Assembly: GCA_964617665.1 (NCBI GenBank)
Contig: CAZUAH010000272.1
Span: forward strand, 1 to 18,427
Reading direction: 5' to 3'
From: JADHUC01 sp964617665
GTDB lineage: Bacteria > Planctomycetota > Planctomycetia > Pirellulales > Pirellulaceae
DNA: 18,427 bases
The notes beneath the pieces were generated by a model. That model saw nothing but the letters and a program-made list of their open reading frames with translations, made no database searches and was not told where the DNA came from. Position 1 is the stretch's first letter; the number at the start of each line of letters is the position of its first letter. This document shows, piece after piece, positions 1 to 7,340 of this stretch. Position numbers and translations under genes: made by a program.

Positions 1-38
1 AAAATAGACCCATCTCGAAAAACCCAGCATCTACCACC

Positions 39-1295
39 TCACAGAGATTGCACCTCGTCGGCATACAACAACGGCTGCCCCTGGGAGACATACAGGGCTG
101 TCATCTCGTTGGCGAAATTGCCGATTGCCACACCTAGAGCCCCATCGTTTCGAAAAGAGCCAGCGTCGATTCCCATCGCACCGCGAGCCTTTCCTGCGCT
201 GTCGTATCCCATCCCGGACGGAGCGCCGATTTCCTCAAATGTCCCGTCGCCACGATTGTGAAGGACGAAGTTTTGCACGGTGTCGTTGGCCACTAGCACG
301 TCGATCCAGCCGTCGTCCTCCAGATCAGCGAAAGTCAGCCCGAGGCTCTTGGCGATGGGAACGCCGGTGGCTGGGTTGACCACTTGGATTCCACATTCTG
401 AGGAGACATCCGTGAACCGGCCGTCGCCTTCGTTGCGATAGAGGTAGGGAAAAGTGCCTTCGAACAGAACCGGGGGCCCGTACGCGCGACCGATGCCGGT
501 CAGCGAGAAATTCTGCGAAAGATCGACGTCCTTCGACCATCGCACGTAGTTGCACACGAAAAGATCCAGGTCGCCGTCACGGTCATAGTCGAAGAAGCCG
601 CAACTGGTGCTCCATTCGTTTTCGCCGCCGGCCAAACCTGCAGCCGCGGTTGTCTCTTCGAACCGACCATCACCGCGATTCAAGAAGAAGCGGTTCGGTC
701 CCACAGCCGAAATGAACAAGTCACACAAGCCGTCACCGTTCGCATCGCCCACGGCCACGCCCGTTCCGTAGAAAGTCACGTCAAGTCCCGATCCGCTGGT
801 GACGTCTTCAAAGCGACCCGTACCGTCATTCCGGTAAAGGCTCGCAGTCGGCGTCGGGTTGGCATCTGCCTTCGGCGACTGGTCCGACGGCCAGTAGCAC
901 GAGTTGACCAGTAGCAGGTCTTGATCGTTATCGTTGTCGAAGTCCAGAAAAGCACAGCCGCTACCCATCGTCTCGGGTAACAGTTTGTCTCCATAGGCTC
1001 CGTTCACGTGAACGAAGGCGATGCCGGCCGCCTGAGTCACATCCGTGAATTGAACATCCGGGATCTTCAGCGTCGGCAACCCGCGGACCTGTGGAGCTAC
1101 TCGCTCGGGAGTTTCTGCTTCAACCTCTGGCGTGCGTCTGCTCGTCCACCAAACGCCGCCGCCCACGATGATCGCCCCGGTTGCAATCACAGCCAGCGAC
1201 CAACGAAAGGCGCGCGTCACCATGCGATCACGACGACCTGCGCTCCTTCCTTGTCGATCGTGCTCGTTGGTCGGTGGTTCGTCTACCGGCGTCAC
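39..1295 (-). CDS. Membrane-anchored FG-GAP/VCBS repeat protein, apparently truncated (CRTAC1/ASPIC-UnbV-like)
   Basis: Predicted extracytoplasmic beta-propeller protein, 418 aa. One hydrophobic segment (about residues 32-50, after an Arg-rich stretch) should anchor it with the bulk outside the cytoplasm. FG-GAP/VCBS-type Asp-rich calcium-binding loops follow at about 116-131, 182-196, 234-249 and 322-337. A fifth at about 376-393 is degenerate, with FRNDGALGV where further Asp would be expected. The repeats alternate with GDGRFE/DV segments typical of planctomycete CRTAC1/UnbV-like proteins. The ATG overlaps the stop of the upstream cytochrome gene by 4 bases, so the two are probably translationally coupled. 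Such proteins usually continue with more propeller repeats and an ASPIC/UnbV domain. Here a TGA follows the end of the fifth repeat, so the protein looks C-terminally truncated. Exact role unknown; binding or electron-transfer scaffolding with the cytochrome is inferred. The family is clear, the function is not. Confidence 0.8.
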   Translation of the reverse strand: MTPVDEPPTNEHDRQGRSAGRRDRMVTRAFRWSLAVIATGAIIVGGGVWWTSRRTPEVEAETPERVAPQVRGLPTLKIPDVQFTDVTQAAGIAFVHVNGAYGDKLLPETMGSGCAFLDFDNDNDQDLLLVNSCYWPSDQSPKADANPTPTASLYRNDGTGRFEDVTSGSGLDVTFYGTGVAVGDANGDGLCDLFISAVGPNRFFLNRGDGRFEETTAAAGLAGGENEWSTSCGFFDYDRDGDLDLFVCNYVRWSKDVDLSQNFSLTGIGRAYGPPVLFEGTFPYLYRNEGDGRFTDVSSECGIQVVNPATGVPIAKSLGLTFADLEDDGWIDVLVANDTVQNFVLHNRGDGTFEEIGAPSGMGYDSAGKARGAMGIDAGSFRNDGALGVAIGNFANEMTALYVSQGQPLLYADEVQSL

Positions 1296-4111
1296 GGGGT
1301 GCTGTCTCCTCGTATCTCCGCTTCAGGCTTTTCAGCCCGATCCAGAGGATAGATAACGACTTTCTCCGCGGCGTGGTTGGCGGCCGGATACCGCTGGCGC
1401 GCCAACTGCACAGCTCGGTCGCGAGCATTGTCGTCGGGCTTGTACTTGGCGTGCAGTTCCGCGTGGGTCGCCGCTTCCTCCTGTCGGCCGAGTTGCGCGT
1501 AAAGCAGGCTTAGGCTGTAATGCGCCGTCACATTTTCGGAGTCGATCGCCAACGTTCCTTGGAATGACCGTGCCGCTTCCTCCAATATCGCCGTTCGTTC
1601 GGCGGCGCGGCTCTGTCCGCGAAACCGCTTGGCCCGATCAAATAGCGTCTCGCCCAGCAGATTGATGACCTCGTAGTCCAGTGAAAAATCAAAGTCGCGC
1701 TGGATCATCTCACGCGAACGGTCTTCCAGCACGCTACGGAAGTTCTGTTCCGCCTGCTCCAGATGCCCCTGTTGGCGGTTCACCAATCCGCTGAGCCACT
1801 GCAGGGTCCATGTTGGCGCAGAAGGATTCTTGTGATCCACTGCGCGGCGGATCGCATCAACTGCGTCGTCCAACCGGCCTTCGGCATAGTAGACTCGCGC
1901 AAGATTCAACGGTCCGTCATACCGATCCAATTCTTCCACCTTCGCGAACGCTTCCGCCGCTTGGCGCAGCTCGGCTGTACCTTTCAGCAGGAGCCCAATA
2001 CCGTAATCGTTCCACCGTTCCCAGTCCGGGACCTCTCGAGATGGATTCTGCACGTCGTCCGCCGCGCCTTCCACAGCAATCGTGATCCGGTCTTCGGCCA
2101 GCGTTGTGATCGGCAAATCGTTGACATAGGATCCGTCGGAGTTCCTTGTTAGGAATTCCATAAGCTGCGTATCGAATTTCCGGTACTGCAGCTTCACCGT
2201 CACGGTGACCGGGGCCGTGAGGCCTTCCGGTAACTCCAACGCGTAGTGCACCGTCTGCGCGGCGCCAGGCGGTATCTGATGATTGTAGAGAGGAACGAAA
2301 ATGTCCTGCGGATTACGGCGAGCGATGCGGTTGCCCTCGCGGTCCAGGGTAAAGGCATTCACATAATGGCTCCAAGGATCCACTCGACGTTGATTGTCCA
2401 AGCCTCCGCTCTGACCGATTCGCCTATCGCCACTGGTGACCTGCACGTCCAGCCAGACTTGATTGGAATCGGTCGTACCTTGCGTGAACGCGTGGCCCAT
2501 CTTAAGCGTTCGGATGACGACTTCCAGCAGATATTTCTCATTGGGCCGAAGCACCGGAACGCGAGGCCGCAAGGGCGCAATCAACGGGCTGTCGATCGTC
2601 CCGCCAGCGCGGACGCCAAACAGATCGACTCGCATCACACCTTCCAGGAACCGTTGGTGAGCCTTGACCACATCCGGCCTGCCACGCAAATGCGCGATGC
2701 CGGTATTCGCCGACGGAAAAAGATGGTCATGGATACTTAGCTCGCGAGCTTCGTCGAACCGCTTTGCCGCAAAATCGGCGGACGGTTTCAGCGGCATGTG
2801 ACAACGATTGCAGTTCGTTTCCGCTTTCTCGGGGTAATAGAAGCTGCGAGCTCCGTGGCCCGATACGCCGCTCAGCAGGAACGTATCGTAGTGATTCTGG
2901 CCGCGAAAGAACTTGTAGTCGTTCACCTCTTCCGGAATGTGCACCTTGTGACAGACGGAACAGAACTCGGTCGTCTTGTGCAACGGTTTGAGGAACGTAC
3001 GTTTGTGAAACGATGGTTTGGCTTTGACCAGTTGCCGGTTGACCCATCGTAACAGGCCGTTCTCGCTGTAGGCGAAAGGATAGTGCAGAGGCTCTTCGAT
3101 CGTGTAATCGCCATTGCCTCGGGTGCTGCTGATGTCTGTTACGGAATGGCAAACCGTACACGTGATACCGGCGTGTGCCGTTGGATCATTCTCGTCGTCA
3201 AAATTGGGATCATCGAACGCGCCGCTGAAAAGCGATACCGGATCGTGGCAGCCCGCGCACCAACGGGCCCGGTGGACGTTTCCGTCTCGCTGGATCGAAA
3301 CCTCACGAGTCTCCCGAACGCTGGCCAAATACACCGGATTGTTGAAGGAACTGAAGCGATGAACGCTGTCGACCCAATCGTCATGGATATCCGGATGGCA
3401 TTCGAGGCAATATTGATCGTTCATCAGCGCGCGAGCCGGGATCGAATCTCCTGATGCAGTCCGGGAAAGCGAAGGCCGATATGGGCGAGCTTCATCGGAC
3501 GGAACGCTGCTAGTGCTTCGCCAATCGCGAGGATCCGCTTTGTGCAGCCAGACGGTTGACACCCCAATCCCCAACACGGCGATCCCGTATCCCAGGCCGA
3601 CTCGCCATCGAACCGGCGCTCCCGCAAGCCGGTGCAACCAGTACAACCACGCGGCCACCAACGGGGACGCCACGTGAAGCCAGTAGGCGATTGAGCGCAG
3701 AGCCGGCGAGCGCAAATGGAACGGTCCCAAACGAACCAAGGCCAGTCCGCTAATGACCAGAATCAAGGTTGTGACGAGCAGCGCATAACCGAACTGCACG
3801 GCCTGCCGATTCGGCATCCGACGGGCTCGGAGGAAATGGGCTACCACAAAAAACAGCAGAGGCGCGATCAGCAGAAAACCTAGCGCCAAGTGGCCCAGAA
3901 ACATGTACTGGTAAAAGAAGTTCTCGTACCCTAGGCCCGTAATCGCTTCCAGGATCGTCACACCCGACAAATAGCACGCGTTCGCGCCGAGTAGACTTGT
4001 CAGAAGAATAGTCAGCACCAACACCAAACGAAGACGCTTTCCCACCGGGGCTCGAAATCGTCGGCGTCTTCGGTTGGTGTCTTTTGATCCAGGCAAATTG
4101 TGTCGGCCCAT
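1292..4111 (-). CDS. Membrane-anchored pentaheme cytochrome c with C-terminal TPR repeats
   Basis: A 939-aa three-part protein. Residues about 28-190 hold five hydrophobic helices, with His at about 74, 92, 146 and 160 placed like ligands of a diheme b-type module. A periplasmic section then carries five CXXCH heme-c motifs (CLECH, CAGCH, CTVCH, CSVCH, CNRCH, starting at about 235, 285, 318, 384 and 434), followed by an IHDHLFPSANTG stretch reminiscent of cytochrome c554-like multiheme proteins. A beta-rich part at about 490-680 precedes TPR-like helical repeats from about 695 to 890. The likely role is electron transfer between the membrane quinone pool and a periplasmic partner; the substrate is unknown. 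The ATG at 4111 was chosen over an in-frame TTG two codons upstream; neither has a clear Shine-Dalgarno site. Its stop overlaps the start of the FG-GAP gene, so the two form an operon. Confidence 0.85.
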   Translation of the reverse strand: MGRHNLPGSKDTNRRRRRFRAPVGKRLRLVLVLTILLTSLLGANACYLSGVTILEAITGLGYENFFYQYMFLGHLALGFLLIAPLLFFVVAHFLRARRMPNRQAVQFGYALLVTTLILVISGLALVRLGPFHLRSPALRSIAYWLHVASPLVAAWLYWLHRLAGAPVRWRVGLGYGIAVLGIGVSTVWLHKADPRDWRSTSSVPSDEARPYRPSLSRTASGDSIPARALMNDQYCLECHPDIHDDWVDSVHRFSSFNNPVYLASVRETREVSIQRDGNVHRARWCAGCHDPVSLFSGAFDDPNFDDENDPTAHAGITCTVCHSVTDISSTRGNGDYTIEEPLHYPFAYSENGLLRWVNRQLVKAKPSFHKRTFLKPLHKTTEFCSVCHKVHIPEEVNDYKFFRGQNHYDTFLLSGVSGHGARSFYYPEKAETNCNRCHMPLKPSADFAAKRFDEARELSIHDHLFPSANTGIAHLRGRPDVVKAHQRFLEGVMRVDLFGVRAGGTIDSPLIAPLRPRVPVLRPNEKYLLEVVIRTLKMGHAFTQGTTDSNQVWLDVQVTSGDRRIGQSGGLDNQRRVDPWSHYVNAFTLDREGNRIARRNPQDIFVPLYNHQIPPGAAQTVHYALELPEGLTAPVTVTVKLQYRKFDTQLMEFLTRNSDGSYVNDLPITTLAEDRITIAVEGAADDVQNPSREVPDWERWNDYGIGLLLKGTAELRQAAEAFAKVEELDRYDGPLNLARVYYAEGRLDDAVDAIRRAVDHKNPSAPTWTLQWLSGLVNRQQGHLEQAEQNFRSVLEDRSREMIQRDFDFSLDYEVINLLGETLFDRAKRFRGQSRAAERTAILEEAARSFQGTLAIDSENVTAHYSLSLLYAQLGRQEEAATHAELHAKYKPDDNARDRAVQLARQRYPAANHAAEKVVIYPLDRAEKPEAEIRGDSTP

Positions 4112-4389
4112 GCGCAATGCTAAACGGCAATAGACAAGGAGCTTATGACCACGGAAACGCGCACGGGTCTATCCCAACAAGGTAGACCGCAGGCATCCGC
4201 GCTAACGAATTGATATACGTAGATTCAACGACAACTGTTTGGCCAATGTCAAGCCCCTAGGTAAGGAGGCGGGAAAGGCAACCTGGCGCAATTCTAGACG
4301 TGGCAGTCTGGGCTGATACAATGATCCGCACGCTTCCATCCCGAGACGGATTGGCAATCCGTCCTACAGCTTGAGCACGGAGGGGCTAC
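4112..4389. other. Divergent intergenic region
   Basis: These 278 bases separate the minus-strand cytochrome operon from the plus-strand amidohydrolase and must hold both promoters. I see no box pair strong enough to call. Only the short palindrome at 4345-4363 and the Shine-Dalgarno site of the downstream gene (GGAGGGG, 4379-4385) stand out. Confidence 0.5.
4345..4363. repeat. Short perfect palindrome (REP-like)
   Basis: GACGGATT and AATCCGTC form a perfect 8-bp inverted repeat around a GGC spacer. It lies only 27 bases before the amidohydrolase start, so in a transcript it could form a hairpin close to the ribosome binding site. It has no T-tract, so it is not a standard terminator. It looks like a dispersed intergenic palindrome, but copy number cannot be judged from this window. 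Confidence 0.65.
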
Positions 4390-5568
4390 GTGGACGAACC
4401 CAAATCACTGGTTGTCAAGAACGGCAAAGTGCTGTTGCCCAGCGGGGATCTGGTCTCCCGTGACGTTTTCCTCGAAAACGGGCGGATTCAGAATCTCGGA
4501 TCCGATTTGGAGGCACAATCGCAAATCGACGCGGCAGGAGGCTACGTATTGCCTGGCCTGATCGACCTGCACACGATTGGCATTCACACCGAATCCGCCG
4601 AGACGGGCGATTTGGCCGAGTACGCCAAGATCGAAGCGTCGCATGGGGCTACGACCTTTTACCCGACGTTGTTTTGTCCGCCTGGAGACAACGCCGCGCA
4701 CATGGAGCGGCACCGTCGCGAGACCGACGAGTTGCGCCTCGTGCCGCAGGTCGGAGGCTTTCGACTCGAATCTCCCTACTTGGCCATCGCCAGCGGTGGG
4801 TCGGAGAATTCGCTTGCCCCCATAAGCAAAGAAACAACGCAAATGCTGCTGGATGCGGGTGGCGGTCACATCAAGATCTGGGACATCTCGCCAGAATTGG
4901 ACGGAGCGGCCGACGCCATTCGGCAACTGTCGGAGGAGGGCGTTGTCTGCAGTATTGCTCACACAGAAGCCTCCATCCGACAGGGCCGCGATGCAGTAGA
5001 CGCCGGTGCCAGGTTGGTCACGCATCTGTTTGACGTGTTTTTCTACACGCCCGAACGCAAGGACCCAGATCCGGACATCTATGCTCCTACATTGATAGAC
5101 TATTTGCTGATCGAAGACCGACTGACGTGTGAGATCATCGGCGACGGTACGCATGTGGATCCGATGCTTGTGGAAAAGGCGTTCCGTTGTAAGCCGCCCG
5201 ACAAGTTCGTTTTTACCACCGACAGTAACTACGGCGCGGGTTTACGCCCAGGCAAACACACGCCGCCCGGCGATTGGGGCAATATCATGATTCGAGACCC
5301 CAACGACGGCGTGCGGTTGGTGGATCGGGAAATGATGCTGGCCGGCAGCGCGTTGACGCCCATCAACGGCTTCCGCAACGTCATTCGGATGTTCAATAGA
5401 GACATTGCTACGGCCAGCCACGTTTGGTCGAGAAACCCGGCACGATTGATGGAACTGAACAAAGGCGAGATCGTAATCGACAAGGACGCGGACCTAATCG
5501 TCCTGGATGAGAATCTGGACCTGCGGTACACAATTGCAGCCGGTAAAGTCGTTTATGAAGCAGAATAG
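4390..5568 (+). CDS. NagA-like amidohydrolase (N-acetylglucosamine-6-phosphate deacetylase family)
   Basis: Metal-dependent hydrolase of 392 aa, close to the usual NagA length. The N-terminal beta-sandwich strand and LPGLIDLH (residues 54-61) open the amidohydrolase fold. FRLESPY carries the likely metal-ligand Glu (about 127), IAHTEAS a His (191), and AGARLVTHLFD a second His (212). GDGTHVDP has a substrate-site His (255), and TTDSNYGAG holds the catalytic Asp (about 278). The C-terminal DADLIVLDENLDL segment returns to the sandwich. The family removes the acetyl group from N-acetylamino-sugar phosphates in the cytoplasm. Several motifs differ from textbook NagA (DLHTIGIH rather than DLQ-NG), so the substrate may be another N-acylated amino sugar or cyclitol. 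The start is GTG with GGAGGGG four bases upstream. It is the first of three co-directional genes, with an aminotransferase 74 bp downstream. Confidence 0.82.
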   Translation: MDEPKSLVVKNGKVLLPSGDLVSRDVFLENGRIQNLGSDLEAQSQIDAAGGYVLPGLIDLHTIGIHTESAETGDLAEYAKIEASHGATTFYPTLFCPPGDNAAHMERHRRETDELRLVPQVGGFRLESPYLAIASGGSENSLAPISKETTQMLLDAGGGHIKIWDISPELDGAADAIRQLSEEGVVCSIAHTEASIRQGRDAVDAGARLVTHLFDVFFYTPERKDPDPDIYAPTLIDYLLIEDRLTCEIIGDGTHVDPMLVEKAFRCKPPDKFVFTTDSNYGAGLRPGKHTPPGDWGNIMIRDPNDGVRLVDREMMLAGSALTPINGFRNVIRMFNRDIATASHVWSRNPARLMELNKGEIVIDKDADLIVLDENLDLRYTIAAGKVVYEAE

Positions 5569-5642
5569 ATGCGGCCGATGCCGCTTTGGCGTTAGAAAGA
5601 TTCAAGAGGCAACTACTTCTTATTGCAGTATGGGAGAAAAGC

Positions 5643-6971
5643 ATGGCGGACAAATTGGCCATCAGTGGTGGAACACCTGTTTTGCAGCGTAGCGACTACA
5701 AAAACTGGCCAGTCATCACCGATGACGACCGCAAGTTTGTCAACGAGGTCCTGGACAGCGGCATCGTGGCTGGCGGCACGGGGACTCAAGTGGTTGCCCT
5801 CGAAAAGGAATGGGCCGAATTCACCGGTGCCAAACACTGCCTGACCACGTGCAGCGGCACGGCGGCGCTGCACATGGCGTTGGCGGCCGTCGATGTTGGC
5901 CCAGGTGACGAGGTGCTGGTGCCGTCATATACATTCTTGGCCACGGCATCCTGTGTCATCCACCAGATGGCTATCCCCGTCTTCGTGGATATCGACATGA
6001 AGACCTACACGATGGACCCGACCAAGATCGAAGCGGCCATTACCGAGCGAACCAAGGCCATCATGCCCGTTCACATCCAGGGCTGCCCGGCCGATATGGA
6101 TCCGATCATGGAGATTGCCAAGAAGCACAATCTGCATGTCATCGAAGACGCCTGTCAGGCTCACGGGGCCATGTACAAAGGCAAAATGTGCGGCACCATC
6201 GGCATCGCCGGTGCGTTCAGCTTGAACAACCTGAAGAACCTCTGCGGTGGCGAGGGTGGCCTGTTCGTTACCGACGACGATGACGTGGTAAAGAAGGGCG
6301 ACTTGGTCCGCTACTTCGGCGACGAATGCGACGAAAAGACGCTACGTCAGAAATACAATTCGTCCATCCTCGGCTACATGTATCGGAATCAAGAATTGCC
6401 GGCAGCCCTAGCTCGCGGCCAGCTTAAACACCTGAACGAATTAAACGACACTCGGATCCAAAACTCTGAGTACCTCAGCGGCGAGTTGGGCAAGATTCCG
6501 GGCGTCATTCCGCCGAAGTGTCCACCGGACTGCAAACACGTGTACTGGTTCTATCCCATCCGCTTCGACCCGCAGGCAGCCGGCATCGACGCGGATCCCA
6601 AACGATTCCGAATCGCCGTGGAAAAGGCCCTCGCCAAAGAAGGCGTATTGGTCGGGCAATGGCAAGTCATGCCGACGGTGGGCCAGGATGTATTCCAGAG
6701 CATGCTAGGCGTCGGCGATCGGTACCCATGGGCAATCAACGAGGCGAAGGGGATCACCTACAAGTACGACGTGAACGACTTCCCCGTGGCGCAAGAATAC
6801 TGCGACACGTACACGAACATCCATTCCATCCATCCGCCCAACGGCCTGGAGTTGAACGCGAAGATCGTCGCAGTCTTCCGAAAGGTGTTCGACAACCTCG
6901 GCGAGGTCATGGACCATGCCGACGACGACGTCAAAGTAGGTTTTGACGGCGCACTGTACGGCGTTGGATGA
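5643..6971 (+). CDS. DegT/DnrJ/EryC1/StrS-family PLP-dependent sugar aminotransferase
   Basis: Cytoplasmic fold-type I aminotransferase of 442 aa. The N-terminus (LAISGGTPV) is typical of the family. TTCSGTAALHMAL (about 68-80) forms the PLP-phosphate site, VIEDACQAHGA (about 166-176) holds the Asp that pairs with the pyridine nitrogen, and FSLNNLKN places the Schiff-base Lys at about 198, followed by GGEGG. All key residues are present. Such enzymes transfer an amino group, usually from Glu or Gln, to a keto-sugar or keto-cyclitol; the sequence resembles the scyllo-inosose aminotransferase branch, but the substrate is not proven. The ATG at 5643 was chosen because GGGAG lies six bases upstream and homology begins at MADK; an in-frame TTG at 5586 is rejected. 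The neighbours (a deacetylase-like enzyme before, a dehydrogenase after) fit one amino-sugar or aminocyclitol pathway, with the dehydrogenase making or consuming the ketone. Confidence 0.88.
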   Translation: MADKLAISGGTPVLQRSDYKNWPVITDDDRKFVNEVLDSGIVAGGTGTQVVALEKEWAEFTGAKHCLTTCSGTAALHMALAAVDVGPGDEVLVPSYTFLATASCVIHQMAIPVFVDIDMKTYTMDPTKIEAAITERTKAIMPVHIQGCPADMDPIMEIAKKHNLHVIEDACQAHGAMYKGKMCGTIGIAGAFSLNNLKNLCGGEGGLFVTDDDDVVKKGDLVRYFGDECDEKTLRQKYNSSILGYMYRNQELPAALARGQLKHLNELNDTRIQNSEYLSGELGKIPGVIPPKCPPDCKHVYWFYPIRFDPQAAGIDADPKRFRIAVEKALAKEGVLVGQWQVMPTVGQDVFQSMLGVGDRYPWAINEAKGITYKYDVNDFPVAQEYCDTYTNIHSIHPPNGLELNAKIVAVFRKVFDNLGEVMDHADDDVKVGFDGALYGVG

Positions 6972-7012
6972 ATCGAGCGAAAGTAGAATTCAAGAGAATG
7001 GTCTTCTGATTC

Positions 7013-7230
7013 GACTGTTTGACTTCGCCCCCTGTCGGCTTGTCCGACAGGTGAACCAGTTTGACGAGCTACGAAACGCGGCACCAACTGCCCCCCATCC
7101 CATCTTCGCCGCCTACGGCGGCGAAGATGGGATGGGGAAGTGAGTTGCGTATTCAGCGCCGATACTAGCTGGCCAAACATAGGTTCCTGTCAGGCGAGCT
7201 GTCAGGGGACCTACCTGAACTCAAACAGTC
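7013..7230. repeat. 218-bp fold-back (MITE-like) element
   Basis: The arms are concentric inverted repeats over about 100 bases each. The outer ends match perfectly over 10 bp (GACTGTTTGA at 7013-7022 against TCAAACAGTC at 7221-7230) and continue with TTC on both sides. A middle block (7030-7058 against about 7180-7207) shares CCCCTG, GACAGG and AACC after reverse complementing. The centre is a perfect 21-bp stem at 7093-7137. There is no coding sequence inside. This layout is that of a non-autonomous fold-back element or a long structured RNA. I find no clear target-site duplication. It lies between the aminotransferase and dehydrogenase genes and could affect readthrough within the cassette. 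Confidence 0.7.
7093..7137. repeat. Perfect 21-bp hairpin stem, 3-base loop
   Basis: Positions 7093-7113 pair with 7117-7137 without a mismatch around the loop TAC; the inner part reads CTTCGCCGCC/GGCGGCGAAG. It is the core of the fold-back element at 7013-7230. No T-tract follows on either strand, so it is not a canonical intrinsic terminator, though so stable a stem could stall polymerase or protect the 3' end of the aminotransferase mRNA. Confidence 0.85.
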
Positions 7231-7283
7231 AGACGACGCACCGTTCAATCCCAATGGAGGAACCTAATTGCCCTTGAAATAGT

Positions 7284-7311
7284 TCCGTGTTTCGTCTGTG
7301 TTCAATCCGTG
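7284..7311. repeat. Triple 11-bp-period motif T(C/T)-CGTG/CTGTG
   Basis: TCCGTG at 7284, TCTGTG at 7295 and TCCGTG at 7306 occur at exactly 11-base spacing, about one helical turn, 29 bases before the dehydrogenase start codon. The spacing would put the three copies on one face of the helix, as for a repeated protein-binding site. It could equally be a dispersed intergenic repeat. Confidence 0.5.
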
Positions 7312-7340
7312 GCTGTTAAACCGATCGCGAGGATAATCCC

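Noticed and set aside
4405..5154. 249-aa minus-strand frame opposite the NagA-like gene
   Set aside because: No family resemblance and full overlap with a well-supported amidohydrolase.
5586..5642. TTG start extending the aminotransferase by 19 residues
   Set aside because: No ribosome binding site; homology and GGGAG spacing support ATG 5643.
7113..7118. C(UACG)G tetraloop in the 21-bp hairpin
   Set aside because: Using this loop shifts the register by one and breaks the otherwise perfect stem.
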